NCBI GenBank assembly: GCA_032229885.1
Contig: JAVYAJ010000147.1
Coordinates: 1 to 22,369 of the forward strand
DNA: 22,369 nucleotides
DNA from: Anammoximicrobium sp032229885
GTDB lineage: Bacteria > Planctomycetota > Planctomycetia > Pirellulales > Pirellulaceae
Direction: 5' to 3'
Made by a program: the position numbers and the translations under genes. The notes under the pieces are model-generated. The model saw nothing but the letters and a program-made list of their open reading frames with translations. It made no database searches and was not told the DNA's origin. Of this stretch, positions 6,394 to 14,793 are shown in pieces. Position 1 is the first letter of the stretch; every line of letters begins with the position of its first letter.

Positions 6394-9300
6394 TTACGGC
6401 CCGCTCGCGCCGTGAACGGTTCCGTCGGCAAAGTCCATCGGCAGCGTCGCCACATCGACGCCGGCTTGAGGCTCGTCGCTTCCGGACCAGGCTGGGTTGT
6501 AGTCGTTGTTGGTCAGCAGGTAGTCAGACGGCACGTGCTGCTCGAGCGGCCGCGGCGGCGGCGCAGCCGATTTCCACATCAGTGTAAATCGCGGGCTCTC
6601 TTCTTGAAACCAAGCTTCGTTACGATCCATAAAGCCGAAGGTGATCGCCGTCGCCTGACCATCGGCGGGGGTGACGCGCAACAACAGCGTAGAACCTGGA
6701 TAGAAATTGTCGCGTCCGCGGACGTACAGACGCTTGGCCAGGCCTGCCGCGTCACGCACGCCGGTCCGCGCGATCAGGGCCGCTTCGCTGTCCGTCAGGT
6801 AGAGAATGCTGTCTTTGTAGTCGGTGACCAGGTCCAACTGGAAGGGCGCCAGCCAGTCGCTGTTCAAACGGCACAGGTCTTTGTTCGACAGCACAGTCAC
6901 GTGGCGCAGAGTCAACTCGATCCGAGCATCCAACTGGGTGGGCTGTGTCTGTCGCCCGTGGACCTCGAGCAAGCCGTCCGTCAGCACGATCAGGCATTGC
7001 CGCGCGCTGATCCTCAGCGGGATCGCTCGCTCACAGCGGACCAGCGCCGCTTGGCCGCGAATCATGCAATTCGACAGGCCGATGTAGGGCGGAATGGTCC
7101 GTTGGACCGGCTCGTCGCCAACGGTCGTCGCCGCTGCGCCGCGTGACGGCGGTCTCGACCATTCCAATACGGACACTCGATCCGGCGGCAACGGACCGTC
7201 GTCATTGGCGGGGCCGATGGTTACCAGCGAGTCCTGAAGCTCGAACATCTCGCAGGTCTGCAAGGCAAACAGCGACCAGGCATCCGTGGGCTGGGCGGGC
7301 GCTTCGAGCCGAAGTTGGACGCCGGACCACTCCAGCGATCCCCCGTTGATTCGAATCATCCGTCGCTCGTTGGCCAGGTCGTCCAGGCCCGGGCGAAACA
7401 CGACCACGGGCTGAAAGCCGGGGCCGCTGCGAATTTTCAATTTTGGACACGTAATTTCGAAGGGCTGCTCTTCGCGAACGCCGTTGTAACGGAGTTCGAT
7501 CGTGTCGATGCCCGAGGCGGCAGCCGCGCGACACGCCGCCGCAAGCGAGCGGGCGATCGTGGCGTCCGCGGGAGGCGGATCGTCCGTGGCGCCGACCAAA
7601 ATCCTCCGGATCGGCGCGGCCGCCGGTGGCGCGGTCGCCGCGCTGTCGCCCGGCGCCATGCCGCCGTCGGCGGACGCCGCCGCGCCGGGCGCCGCACCCG
7701 CGGGCGCCGTTGGGCCCTCATGCACACGCTCGGCGGACGATCCGGCCGCGTCCGCGCTCGAAACGGGCGGCGCTGTCGTGTCATCCGCCCCGCCGCGACC
7801 CGCGCGATCGGTGCGCGCGTCGCGCTCGACGGACGAAGCTTCCGCCGAGTCGGGCAATGCCTGATTGGGCGATGCCTGTTTGGGCGGCGGCTGACTGGGC
7901 GCCTGTACCGCCGGCGTTGCGTCTGACTGTGGCGCCGTCGTGCGGTCGGCGAGTGGGGCATCGGGCGATCCGTCCGCGGGCGCCGGCGGAGCGGTCGCGT
8001 CGACCGTACGGTCGTGAGCCGAAACCGCCTGGTTTGTCGCGTTGGCTGCAGGTTCTGAACCGCGATTCACAGCCGCCGGCTTCGTCGGGGCGGCGCCCTC
8101 GGCCGTCGCCGGCGACGATCCGTCGGGCGACGTCGTCTCAGGCCGGCTTGCGCGCGCCCTGCGATGCGCAGTGTTTGGCCTGTGGCCATCGGGCTTGCCC
8201 GACGCGCTCGCGGCGGGCTCTGAGTCGGGCATGCGTTCGATTTCGTCTTGGAACCAGACCCGTTCGAGCGCCAGGACAGACGCAAACAGCAGCACGATCG
8301 GCAGGAGCCAAGGCGTCGCCCGCTCGACGTGCGTCCAGATCGAGCGTGTCGGCCCCGCGCGGACCGGGCCGTCACGGTGGAGATCCGTTAGATTCAGTCG
8401 CTCGGCCACCAGATACAGTTCGTCGACCAGTTCGCTGGGTTCTTGAAAACGATCCTTCGGCTGTTTGGCGAGCAACGTATGGATGATCCCCGCGACCTGA
8501 TCGTCCAGATCAGGACGGATCGAGCGCGGGTCCGGCGGCGGCGCGCTGCTGTGGCTCAGCAACTTCTGCAACAAGGTGCCGTCCGGAAATGGCGGCTGTC
8601 CCGTCAGCATGAAATAGAACGTGCAACCCAGCGAATACAGATCGCTGCGGACGTCTGCGTCTCGCGGGTCGCGCGCCTGCTCGGGCGAGATATAGTCGAA
8701 CGTTCCCAGGGTCACCCCGCTGGCAGTCAGGTCGTTTCGATCGGACTCCATCCGCAGCCGTGCCAGCCCCATGTCCACGAGCTTGGCGTGCCCGTCGGCG
8801 GTGACCAGGATATTGGATGGCTTGATGTCGCGATGGACGACGTGGCGCTGCGACGCGTGTTCGAGGGCGTCGGCGATTTGCAGCACATAGCAGATCGCTT
8901 CCTCGATCGACAACGGCCCGTTCTTGTCGACCAGATCGCGAATATTCGTGCCCTCGATGAACTCGAAAACGATGTAGTGCTGGCCTCGATCTTCGCCGAC
9001 GTAATAGACCCGCGCGATGTTCTTATGATCCAGCCGAGCCGCGCTCTGAGCTTCGTTCTCGAAACGCCGCAGCGTGTCCGGTTCGGTTCGGTTTCGCGCC
9101 AGGATCTTGACCGCGACGGTTCTCCCAAGCCGCAGGTCGGTGCCTCGAAATACCGACCCCATCCCGCCGCCGCCGACGAATTGTTCGAGCCGGAAATGGC
9201 CCAACGTCGCGCCTTCCAACGCCGCATCCGCCGGGTCGCCGTGCACCGCCGGCCCGCCGCTACGGAGTTTGGCGACCGACGAGGCACGATGTGGTGATGC

Positions 9301-9516
9301 CGCTCGTTGCGAGATCACCGTCAGTTCTTCGGACGTCGCGGCCTCGCCGGACGGGACGCCTTGCCCGGCCTCGGCATGGCTGTTGCGGGCGGCCGGCTGC
9401 CGCGCGCGTCCGCCCACGATCTCGACGTGCGACGTTCCATCCGGCTCGCGCGTTGGCGCAGCAGGGCCCGCAGTGGATGGCTCGGTCGAGGGTTGATCAA
9501 GCGCGTGGGTGGACAT
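6394..9516 (-). CDS. Transmembrane serine/threonine protein kinase with extracytoplasmic beta-helix-like domain
   Basis: A 1040-residue Hanks-type kinase. A disordered head (1-105) precedes the kinase domain (about 108-370). Visible are the glycine loop GGGGMG (115-120), catalytic Lys K137 (AVKIL), the catalytic loop HRDIKPSN (228-235), DMG in place of DFG (248-250), SPEQ (277-280) and the SDLYSLG helix (291-297). All residues needed for activity are present. One membrane helix follows (about 401-419). Then comes a 210-residue Ala/Pro/Ser/Thr/Asp linker (430-635). The C-terminal 400 residues hold short hydrophobic strands in repeated rungs, as in parallel beta-helices; this part is unassigned and should face the periplasm. 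The start ATG (9516) has no clear ribosome site. A promoter-like pair lies 156-184 bp upstream. It may sense an envelope ligand and phosphorylate cytoplasmic targets; no partner is encoded next to it. Confidence 0.9.
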   Translation of the reverse strand: MSTHALDQPSTEPSTAGPAAPTREPDGTSHVEIVGGRARQPAARNSHAEAGQGVPSGEAATSEELTVISQRAASPHRASSVAKLRSGGPAVHGDPADAALEGATLGHFRLEQFVGGGGMGSVFRGTDLRLGRTVAVKILARNRTEPDTLRRFENEAQSAARLDHKNIARVYYVGEDRGQHYIVFEFIEGTNIRDLVDKNGPLSIEEAICYVLQIADALEHASQRHVVHRDIKPSNILVTADGHAKLVDMGLARLRMESDRNDLTASGVTLGTFDYISPEQARDPRDADVRSDLYSLGCTFYFMLTGQPPFPDGTLLQKLLSHSSAPPPDPRSIRPDLDDQVAGIIHTLLAKQPKDRFQEPSELVDELYLVAERLNLTDLHRDGPVRAGPTRSIWTHVERATPWLLPIVLLFASVLALERVWFQDEIERMPDSEPAASASGKPDGHRPNTAHRRARASRPETTSPDGSSPATAEGAAPTKPAAVNRGSEPAANATNQAVSAHDRTVDATAPPAPADGSPDAPLADRTTAPQSDATPAVQAPSQPPPKQASPNQALPDSAEASSVERDARTDRAGRGGADDTTAPPVSSADAAGSSAERVHEGPTAPAGAAPGAAASADGGMAPGDSAATAPPAAAPIRRILVGATDDPPPADATIARSLAAACRAAAASGIDTIELRYNGVREEQPFEITCPKLKIRSGPGFQPVVVFRPGLDDLANERRMIRINGGSLEWSGVQLRLEAPAQPTDAWSLFALQTCEMFELQDSLVTIGPANDDGPLPPDRVSVLEWSRPPSRGAAATTVGDEPVQRTIPPYIGLSNCMIRGQAALVRCERAIPLRISARQCLIVLTDGLLEVHGRQTQPTQLDARIELTLRHVTVLSNKDLCRLNSDWLAPFQLDLVTDYKDSILYLTDSEAALIARTGVRDAAGLAKRLYVRGRDNFYPGSTLLLRVTPADGQATAITFGFMDRNEAWFQEESPRFTLMWKSAAPPPRPLEQHVPSDYLLTNNDYNPAWSGSDEPQAGVDVATLPMDFADGTVHGASGP

Positions 9517-9671
9517 GAAAAAAACTCGAGACGAGATCGCGATTGCCGTAGCCTGCGCGGCTCGGCGCGTCCCGCTGCACGGCAGAACTCAACCTGCCCG
9601 TGCCCTGGGCCGGGCAATTCCCGCACGGTCGGTTCCACGCGCAATCAGCATATCAGCATGGCTACGCTACG

Positions 9672-9700
9672 ATTGTACTCTGCGCCGGAAGGCGGATCAA
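9672..9700 (-). promoter_or_regulatory. Candidate promoter of the kinase gene
   Basis: Read on the minus strand, TTGATC (9700-9695) and TACAAT (9677-9672) are 17 bp apart, a good match to housekeeping promoters (four and five of six). Transcription would start near 9665 and leave a leader of about 150 nt before the ATG at 9516. Confidence 0.45.
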
Positions 9701-9701
9701 T

Positions 9702-9716
9702 GTTAACCGGGTTAAC
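9702..9716. promoter_or_regulatory. Double GTTAAC operator-like motif
   Basis: Two copies of the self-complementary hexamer GTTAAC (9702-9707, 9711-9716) are separated by three bases. This makes a near-perfect 15-bp palindrome that ends one base upstream of the -35 hexamer of the candidate kinase promoter. In such GC-rich DNA the AT-rich, symmetric, promoter-proximal site is a reasonable candidate for a regulator binding site. Confidence 0.4.
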
Positions 9717-9794
9717 TTGCCCAACGGAACCGAACGCGGCGCCCGTCTGTGCCGGGCAAACGAGGCGATGCGACGGGCCTCGAGAGAAGCTCGA

Positions 9795-9818
9795 CCGCGA
9801 AAACTTCGCATTTCGCGG
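9795..9818 (-). terminator. Candidate terminator hairpin of the EEP-family gene
   Basis: CCGCGAAA (9795-9802) and TTTCGCGG (9811-9818) form a perfect 8-bp stem with an 8-nt loop, starting 73 bp beyond the stop codon at 9892. It is placed between the EEP gene and the kinase promoter, as expected of a terminator. No long U-run follows on the minus strand. Confidence 0.4.
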
Positions 9819-9891
9819 GGGTTCTTTGAGGCAGCCGCCACGGCGGAACGCGGCGCCGACGCGAGCTCGCGTTGCACAACGCGATGTGGGC

Positions 9892-10695
9892 TCAGGGCAT
9901 GGTTTCCAGGACCACGAGCAACGGTCGATGGTCGGAGGCGGCCGGCTCGTCGATTACCTGGCGCTCGACCACGCGGAGCGCGGCGGACGGGCGGAAAAAA
10001 ACGTAGTCGATCTTCACGCGCGGATGATCTGCCGGCCACGTCGGATCGGGCTGTTCGGCCGTGGCGTCGGTCCAGCCCGCCTGCAAGCTTTTGATCGTCG
10101 GGCTGTCGGGGACATCGTTCAAGTCGCCTGCCACGATGGTCCACGCGTTGTCTTTGGTCAAGGCGGCGTCGAGCGTCTGCGCCTGGCGCAGGCGGACCGG
10201 CGCTTTGGCGTGCTCCAAATGCGTGCTGACGAACACGATTTCGGGACCGGCCGAGCCGAAGCGGATTCGGGCCGCGACGGCACAGCGAGGCTCGCATCCC
10301 GCTTCGAACGGCAGCTCGTGCACGTGGACCTCTCCCACGGGAAAACGCGACAGAATTGCATTGCCGTACTGCCCGCCCGCATAATCCATCGCCTTGCCGA
10401 ACGCCGCGTGCATTCCGGTCAACTTGCCCAGCTCGGCCGCCTGGGCGACGCCCCCGGCGCGGGTGGTCTGGTTGTCGACCTCCTGAAGCGCGACGACATC
10501 GGGCGCCAACCGCTTGATCACGGCGGCCGTTCGTTCGAGATCGATCTGGCGGTCCATCCCCGCGCCGTGCTGGATGTTGTACGTCAGCACACGGATTCGC
10601 ACCGGCTCGGCGGATCGGCTCGGCGCAGCGACGCAAGCCAGCACGCCGATCGCCAGAATCACACGGACCATCCACGGACGTAGAAGTCTAAGCAT
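9892..10695 (-). CDS. Exported endonuclease/exonuclease/phosphatase-family hydrolase
   Basis: A 267-residue metal-dependent phosphodiesterase-fold protein of the EEP superfamily (DNase I, sphingomyelinase and inositol phosphatase relatives). A Sec signal occupies residues 1-29 (positive start, hydrophobic 9-24, SRSA before the mature EPVR). All core motifs are visible: N40 in TYNI, E72 in QEVD, H159 in STHL, D191 and N193 in GDLND, and the closing D255-H256 in SDHRP. The catalytic set is therefore complete. The ATG at 10695 is chosen because GGGAG precedes it by seven bases and it begins the signal peptide; the frame is open 56 codons further up. Substrate cannot be told: extracellular nucleic acid, phospholipid or sugar phosphate are all possible. 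The gene diverges from queA. Confidence 0.9.
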   Translation of the reverse strand: MLRLLRPWMVRVILAIGVLACVAAPSRSAEPVRIRVLTYNIQHGAGMDRQIDLERTAAVIKRLAPDVVALQEVDNQTTRAGGVAQAAELGKLTGMHAAFGKAMDYAGGQYGNAILSRFPVGEVHVHELPFEAGCEPRCAVAARIRFGSAGPEIVFVSTHLEHAKAPVRLRQAQTLDAALTKDNAWTIVAGDLNDVPDSPTIKSLQAGWTDATAEQPDPTWPADHPRVKIDYVFFRPSAALRVVERQVIDEPAASDHRPLLVVLETMP

Positions 10696-10781
10696 GGCAG
10701 CACTCCCTACTCGGCGGTTTTCATCGACCCCAATATCTCGCCCTCCGGCCTCGGACAGTCTCCGCGCGACGAACCGCCGAC

Positions 10782-10837
10782 GGCCATCGCGATGGCCAGT
10801 GCCGCCGCCGGCCATCGTGATGGCTAGTGCCGACGCC
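10782..10837. repeat. Tandem pair of 28-bp palindrome-bearing repeats
   Basis: Two adjoining 28-bp units (10782-10809, 10810-10837) differ at three positions, and four bases of a third follow. The first unit opens with a perfect 16-bp palindrome, GGCCATCGCGATGGCC; the second has the same core with two changes. They lie in the divergent region, about 87 bp from the EEP start and 190 bp from the queA start. They may be paired regulator sites or a dispersed repeat. Confidence 0.75.
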
Positions 10838-10945
10838 GGCCAGACCTGCCCGCCACTACGCACCGCAGCGACGGCCGGAAACAGCCCGACGGACTGCCGG
10901 GCGCGTTCAGTCTAACAGATTCGGCGACGATTCGGGCGTCGCCAT

Positions 10946-10973
10946 TTGCGCGTGTGGCAGGCGCGCGTATACT
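10946..10973 (+). promoter_or_regulatory. Candidate queA promoter
   Basis: TATACT at 10968-10973 matches the -10 consensus at five of six positions. The -35 is weak: TTGCGC at 10946-10951, 16 bp upstream. Transcription from about 10980 would leave a leader of roughly 50 nt that contains the GAGGAG ribosome site at 11011-11016. Confidence 0.35.
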
Positions 10974-11028
10974 TGCGGATTCGCGCACTGCGGGTCGGGT
11001 CTTGCATGCCGAGGAGCCTTTTCAAGCC

Positions 11029-12075
11029 ATGTCCGAGCTGGACGCCTACGATTATCACCTGCCCCACGAGCTGATCGCCCAGAGTCCGCTGTCGCCACGC
11101 AGCGACGCGCGGCTGTTGGTCGTTCGTCGCGACGCCCAGACGCTCGAACATCGCTTTGTGCACAACCTGCCCGAACTGTTGGCCGCCGGCGACGGCCTGG
11201 TTCTGAACGACACGCGCGTCATCGCGGCGCGGCTGGCTGGATATCGAACCCGGACGCACGGCCGTTGGGAAGGCCTGTTCTTGGGCAGCGATGGGAATGG
11301 CGTCTGGAAGATCCTGTCGCAAACGCGCGGCAAGATGCAAGCGGGAGAAAGCGTGACGCTGCAGGATCGCGCCGGCGCGGATGTCGGCCGGTTGATCCTG
11401 CTCGGCCGACTGGATCAGGGGGTCTGGGCCGTACGGCCTGAACAGGGCGCGGACGCGTTGCAGATGCTAGATCGAGCGGGTCGGGTACCGCTGCCTCCGT
11501 ATATTCGCGATGGCCGGATGCAGGAAGCGGACCGCGAAGCGTATCAGACGGTCTATGCGGAAAAGCCGGGCGCCGTGGCCGCGCCCACCGCCGGCCTGCA
11601 TTTCACCTCGGCTCTGTTGCAACGCCTGGCGGACGCGCGAATCGAGGTCTGCCGGATCACCCTTCATGTCGGACTGGGCACGTTTCGCCCGATTTCCGCG
11701 GCGCGGTTGGACGAGCACCGGATGCACGCGGAATGGGCAAGCGTCGAGGCGCCGACGGTCGCGCGCCTGCGCGCCGTCCGCGCCGCCGCCGGACGGATCG
11801 TGGCCGTCGGGACCACGGTCGTCCGAACGCTCGAAACCGCCGCGGCGTCCGGAGAACTGCGGCCTTGGCAAGGCGAGACCGACCTGTTCATCCGGCCTCC
11901 GTATCGCTTTCGCGCGATCGACGCGCTGCTGACCAATTTCCACCTGCCCAAGAGCACGCTGCTGGTTTTGGTGCGGGCGTTCGGCGGCGATGAACTGATC
12001 CGTCACGCGTACGACGAGGCGATTCGCGAGCGATACCGATTCTATAGCTACGGCGACGCGATGCTGATTCTATAG
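11029..12075 (+). CDS. queA: tRNA preQ1(34) S-adenosylmethionine ribosyltransferase-isomerase (QueA)
   Basis: A 348-residue cytoplasmic enzyme of queuosine synthesis. It transfers and isomerises the ribosyl part of S-adenosylmethionine onto preQ1 at tRNA position 34, giving epoxyqueuosine. Family signatures are clear: the YDYHLPHELIAQ opening at 7-18, DARLLVV near 26-32, LVLNDTRVIAARL at about 61-73, the EKPGAVAAPTAGLHFT block around 180-195, HVGLGTF, and the TNFHLPKSTLLVLV segment near the C-terminus. Length is normal for the family. The ATG at 11029 is used because the protein then starts at the conserved opening and GAGGAG lies 12 bases upstream. No other queuosine gene is beside it. Confidence 0.97.
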   Translation: MSELDAYDYHLPHELIAQSPLSPRSDARLLVVRRDAQTLEHRFVHNLPELLAAGDGLVLNDTRVIAARLAGYRTRTHGRWEGLFLGSDGNGVWKILSQTRGKMQAGESVTLQDRAGADVGRLILLGRLDQGVWAVRPEQGADALQMLDRAGRVPLPPYIRDGRMQEADREAYQTVYAEKPGAVAAPTAGLHFTSALLQRLADARIEVCRITLHVGLGTFRPISAARLDEHRMHAEWASVEAPTVARLRAVRAAAGRIVAVGTTVVRTLETAAASGELRPWQGETDLFIRPPYRFRAIDALLTNFHLPKSTLLVLVRAFGGDELIRHAYDEAIRERYRFYSYGDAMLIL

Positions 12076-12149
12076 CGCCGCCGTCGTACGAGTTGGGCGC
12101 GGCCTCGTGCACCGCCATCATGCGCTGCCATCATGCGCCGCCGCTGGAT

Positions 12150-12172
12150 GCGTCGCCCGATTTTCGGGACGC
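12150..12172 (+). terminator. Candidate terminator between queA and the GH32 gene
   Basis: CCCGA (12156-12160) pairs with TCGGG (12164-12168), and GCGT (12150-12153) with ACGC (12169-12172), with a small internal bulge and a TTT loop. On the plus strand ATTTT follows at once, fitting an intrinsic terminator for queA. The hairpin ends just six bases from the end of the convergent GH32 frame, so it may serve both genes. Confidence 0.5.
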
Positions 12173-12177
12173 ATTTT

Positions 12178-14319
12178 CTATCGCGCCGCGCGGTCGCCGG
12201 ACGCGACTTGCGGCCGCGGCCAGCTCGACTCGAGCTCGTAAACCTCCAGCGAATGGATGGTGGTTGTGCCGCCGTCGGAAAAGGCCCGAATAGGGCCGAT
12301 CTCCTCCGCGCGAAACGCCTCGGTCAGGTACACGCGACCGTCGTTGCCGCAGACCTCGAGCGACGATCGGTCGACCAGGACCTGCATCCGAATCCGGCCC
12401 TCGACCGGCGCCAGCGGCATGCCCAGCAGCTCGGCTTTGCCCGTCTCGTACCCAATCCGGGCTGGGCCGATCTGCAAGCCGAACGCCGGTGCTGCGCTGA
12501 TCGCAAATTCGGCGCGAATGTCGAACAGACGGCCGCTCGCGGCGATCGAAGCGGGCGCATCGGGCGAAACCTGCACGTCGCGGAGCGCGTGTCTGCGGCG
12601 GTGCAGCCGCTCGATCTCGCGAACGGGCGCAGCGAACAGGCGAATCCCGTCGTCCGTCGTTCGCAACGTCAGGGCGCACGGGAAGGTCATCATCTGGTTG
12701 AAGGCCATCCCGTCCATATCGATGCGCCCCCAGCCAATTCCGATTCGCCGCCCGTCGGGCGCGCCCGAGAAGGTCTGAGAAGCGTAATACGCGCCCCAGT
12801 GCACCCGATGCTTGCCTTCGTGCTCCGGCGTGAACGTCCGGCCATCGAAGCGGCCGATGGCGTACCGGGCATCGCCGGCAAAGACCACCCAGCGGGTGTT
12901 GGTCGGATCGCCATCGACAGGCAGTTCGAAGATTTCCGGGCATTCAAAATACCCTTCCAGGCGGCTCTGCAACTGCCAATCCTTCAGGTTTGACGAGCTG
13001 TAAAAGGCGATCGCCCGCGATTGGTCGGCCTCGTCGTACACGGCCATCACCCAGTGACCACCCGGCTCGTACCAGATGACTTTGGGGTCTCGCCCCCGAT
13101 GCTTCAGCACCGGATTGCCCGCATAATAGGTGAACGTGCGGCCGCGATCGTTGCTGTAGGCGAGCGACTCGCCGCAGCCCGTGTCGGTGAACACGGCCAC
13201 GATCGCCGGCTGATCGCCCGTCTGAAAACCGGCCGTGTTGCGCTGATCGACCACCGCACTGCCCGAGTAACAATGAGCCACGGCTTGAGTCCACGGATAC
13301 AGGGCGATCGGCAGTTCGTCCCAATGCACCAAGTCCCTGCTGACCGCATGTCCCCAATGCATATTGCCCCAGCTTACGCCATACGGATTGTGTTGAAAGA
13401 ATAGGTGATATTCCCCGTCGTGGTACACCATTCCGTTCGGGTCGTTGTTCCAGCCGCGTTTCTGGCTGAAGTGGAACTGGGGCCTGAGCGGCTCGTCGTA
13501 CAGCGTCGCGGCGCCCTTGATTTCGTCGGTTTGGTCGACCAGACGAAGCCCCCCGCGACCGGGCGTCAGGGCGTTGACTTTCAGCACAGCTTGCCGGCCG
13601 CGCCATGATCGGATGTCGATATAAGCCCACCAATCGGGTTCGTTCGGCGCCAGCTCGATGTCGAACACGCGAACCGGCGTTCCGTCGATCACCATCTGCA
13701 TCCGTCGTTTGGCGGCGCCGTTGGCGACGGGCAAATGGAGATAGTCTCGCTCGAGCACGATCGACCGTACAAGGTCTTGTGGCAGCGCCGCGCGAGCCTG
13801 CTGGCTCTGGACGAACTGATCGACATTGATATGTCCCCAACCGCCCGTGTGCCGATCGACGATTTGGACCACGACCGACTTGCCGATCAGCTCGCCTACG
13901 TCCCAGGTGTGCCACTGGAGCTGTTCACTGCCGCCGGGCGCCGTATTCGGGCCGGTCGCGGTCCGCACAACCCGGCCGTCGCACAACAGATTGACGCACG
14001 TTTCGTCCGCATGGCCACCACCGCCGATCAAAAAATTGAGGAATCGGCGACGGATGACCAGCGGCGGCGAGGTCAACGTTCCCGTCGTTCCGTCGCCTCG
14101 ATAAAAGGAATTGACCAGTCCGCGCCCTTCAAAGCCTTTGACGGGCATCTGGCCGGGCAGCGTGCCCCGCGCTGGCCCCGAGCCGAACGCTTCGCCTGTG
14201 GCGATCCAGTCGCCATAGTCGTCGCCCTCGAAGTCGGCCACCAGGATGTCCGGCTGGTCCGCGCCCCAAGCTGCCGGGCCGATCAAGACCAACATCGCCA
14301 CAACCGCATAATGTCGCAT
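12178..14319 (-). CDS. Secreted GH32 fructan hydrolase (levanase/inulinase type)
   Basis: A 713-residue glycoside hydrolase of family 32, which splits fructosyl linkages in levan, inulin or sucrose. Residues 1-20 are a Sec signal. An N-terminal beta-sandwich-like accessory part (about 24-172) is followed by a linking domain (about 180-275). The five-bladed propeller (280-565) contains the nucleophile D293 in WNNDPNG, the stabiliser D411 in RDP, and the acid/base E459 in ECPEIFEL. A C-terminal sandwich (about 585-700) has the family's VDRSSLEV and VYLTE strands. The catalytic triad is intact. The ATG at 14319 follows GGAG and begins the signal peptide; the open frame runs 202 codons further up but that part is repeat-bearing and not protein-like. 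Exact substrate is not determined. No transporter or fructokinase is adjacent. Confidence 0.95.
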   Translation of the reverse strand: MRHYAVVAMLVLIGPAAWGADQPDILVADFEGDDYGDWIATGEAFGSGPARGTLPGQMPVKGFEGRGLVNSFYRGDGTTGTLTSPPLVIRRRFLNFLIGGGGHADETCVNLLCDGRVVRTATGPNTAPGGSEQLQWHTWDVGELIGKSVVVQIVDRHTGGWGHINVDQFVQSQQARAALPQDLVRSIVLERDYLHLPVANGAAKRRMQMVIDGTPVRVFDIELAPNEPDWWAYIDIRSWRGRQAVLKVNALTPGRGGLRLVDQTDEIKGAATLYDEPLRPQFHFSQKRGWNNDPNGMVYHDGEYHLFFQHNPYGVSWGNMHWGHAVSRDLVHWDELPIALYPWTQAVAHCYSGSAVVDQRNTAGFQTGDQPAIVAVFTDTGCGESLAYSNDRGRTFTYYAGNPVLKHRGRDPKVIWYEPGGHWVMAVYDEADQSRAIAFYSSSNLKDWQLQSRLEGYFECPEIFELPVDGDPTNTRWVVFAGDARYAIGRFDGRTFTPEHEGKHRVHWGAYYASQTFSGAPDGRRIGIGWGRIDMDGMAFNQMMTFPCALTLRTTDDGIRLFAAPVREIERLHRRRHALRDVQVSPDAPASIAASGRLFDIRAEFAISAAPAFGLQIGPARIGYETGKAELLGMPLAPVEGRIRMQVLVDRSSLEVCGNDGRVYLTEAFRAEEIGPIRAFSDGGTTTIHSLEVYELESSWPRPQVASGDRAAR

Positions 14320-14590
14320 CGCTGTCTCCACACGAGGCCACTCACTACAACCGCTCCGGAAGCAGCGTCGCCGCGTCCGCAGTGAACCACCAAGTCTCCC
14401 GGCGACGCGCTCGATGCCGCCGAACCGTCGTTGCCAAGCCCAGGTTGCCGCCGATCCGTCTCTGACAACATTCGCGAACACGTTCCGTGCGCCTCTCGCG
14501 GGGAAAACTCTCCAAGCCCTCACGGATCTCAATCGCGGAACCATAATGACGCACAATTCCTTTGGAAAACAGCCCCGCGCGGCTAAACGC

Positions 14591-14680
14591 CGTTCGAGAA
14601 ATACTTGTCCGATATCCCGCACGTTTCCGGCGAGCACGCAGGGCGATGCGGTGCAAAGTGCGACAGTTGTTTCTCGAATG
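14591..14680 (+). repeat. Miniature inverted-repeat element, copy 1
   Basis: A 90-bp element bounded by CGTTCGAGAAA and TTTCTCGAATG, terminal inverted repeats matching at 10 of 11 positions. It shares long identical blocks with copy 2: the first 18 bases and a 24-base internal run (14641-14664). An inner CGCAC/GTGCG pair can extend the fold. No target duplication is evident and no transposase is encoded. Confidence 0.8.
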
Positions 14681-14793
14681 ATACTAACCCAAACCGGCTG
14701 ACATTCCCATTTTCGAGCGGGAGCAAGACACGTCAGATCGAGAGTCCTTACGAAGTTTCGCTCGAAGGCAACCCTGCCGCTCGCGGCCGCCTG

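Larger units (their letters stand above)
9517..9891. other. Intergenic region upstream of the kinase gene
   Basis: 375 bp without a credible gene. It contains a minus-strand promoter-like pair (9672-9700), a double GTTAAC motif directly upstream of it (9702-9716), and a hairpin (9795-9818) that may end the transcript arriving from the EEP-family gene at 9892. All three are listed separately. Confidence 0.6.
10696..11028. other. Divergent intergenic region between the EEP gene and queA
   Basis: 333 bp without a credible gene. It carries a two-unit tandem repeat built on palindromes (10782-10837) and a -10-like element for queA (10968-10973), both listed separately. Nothing promoter-like was convincing for the minus-strand EEP gene. 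Confidence 0.6.

Noticed and set aside
12114..12138. Two 12-bp copies of GCCATCATGCGC separated by one base
   Set aside because: The repeat is real but short, lies just after queA, and shows no hairpin or promoter relation; chance duplication is likely.
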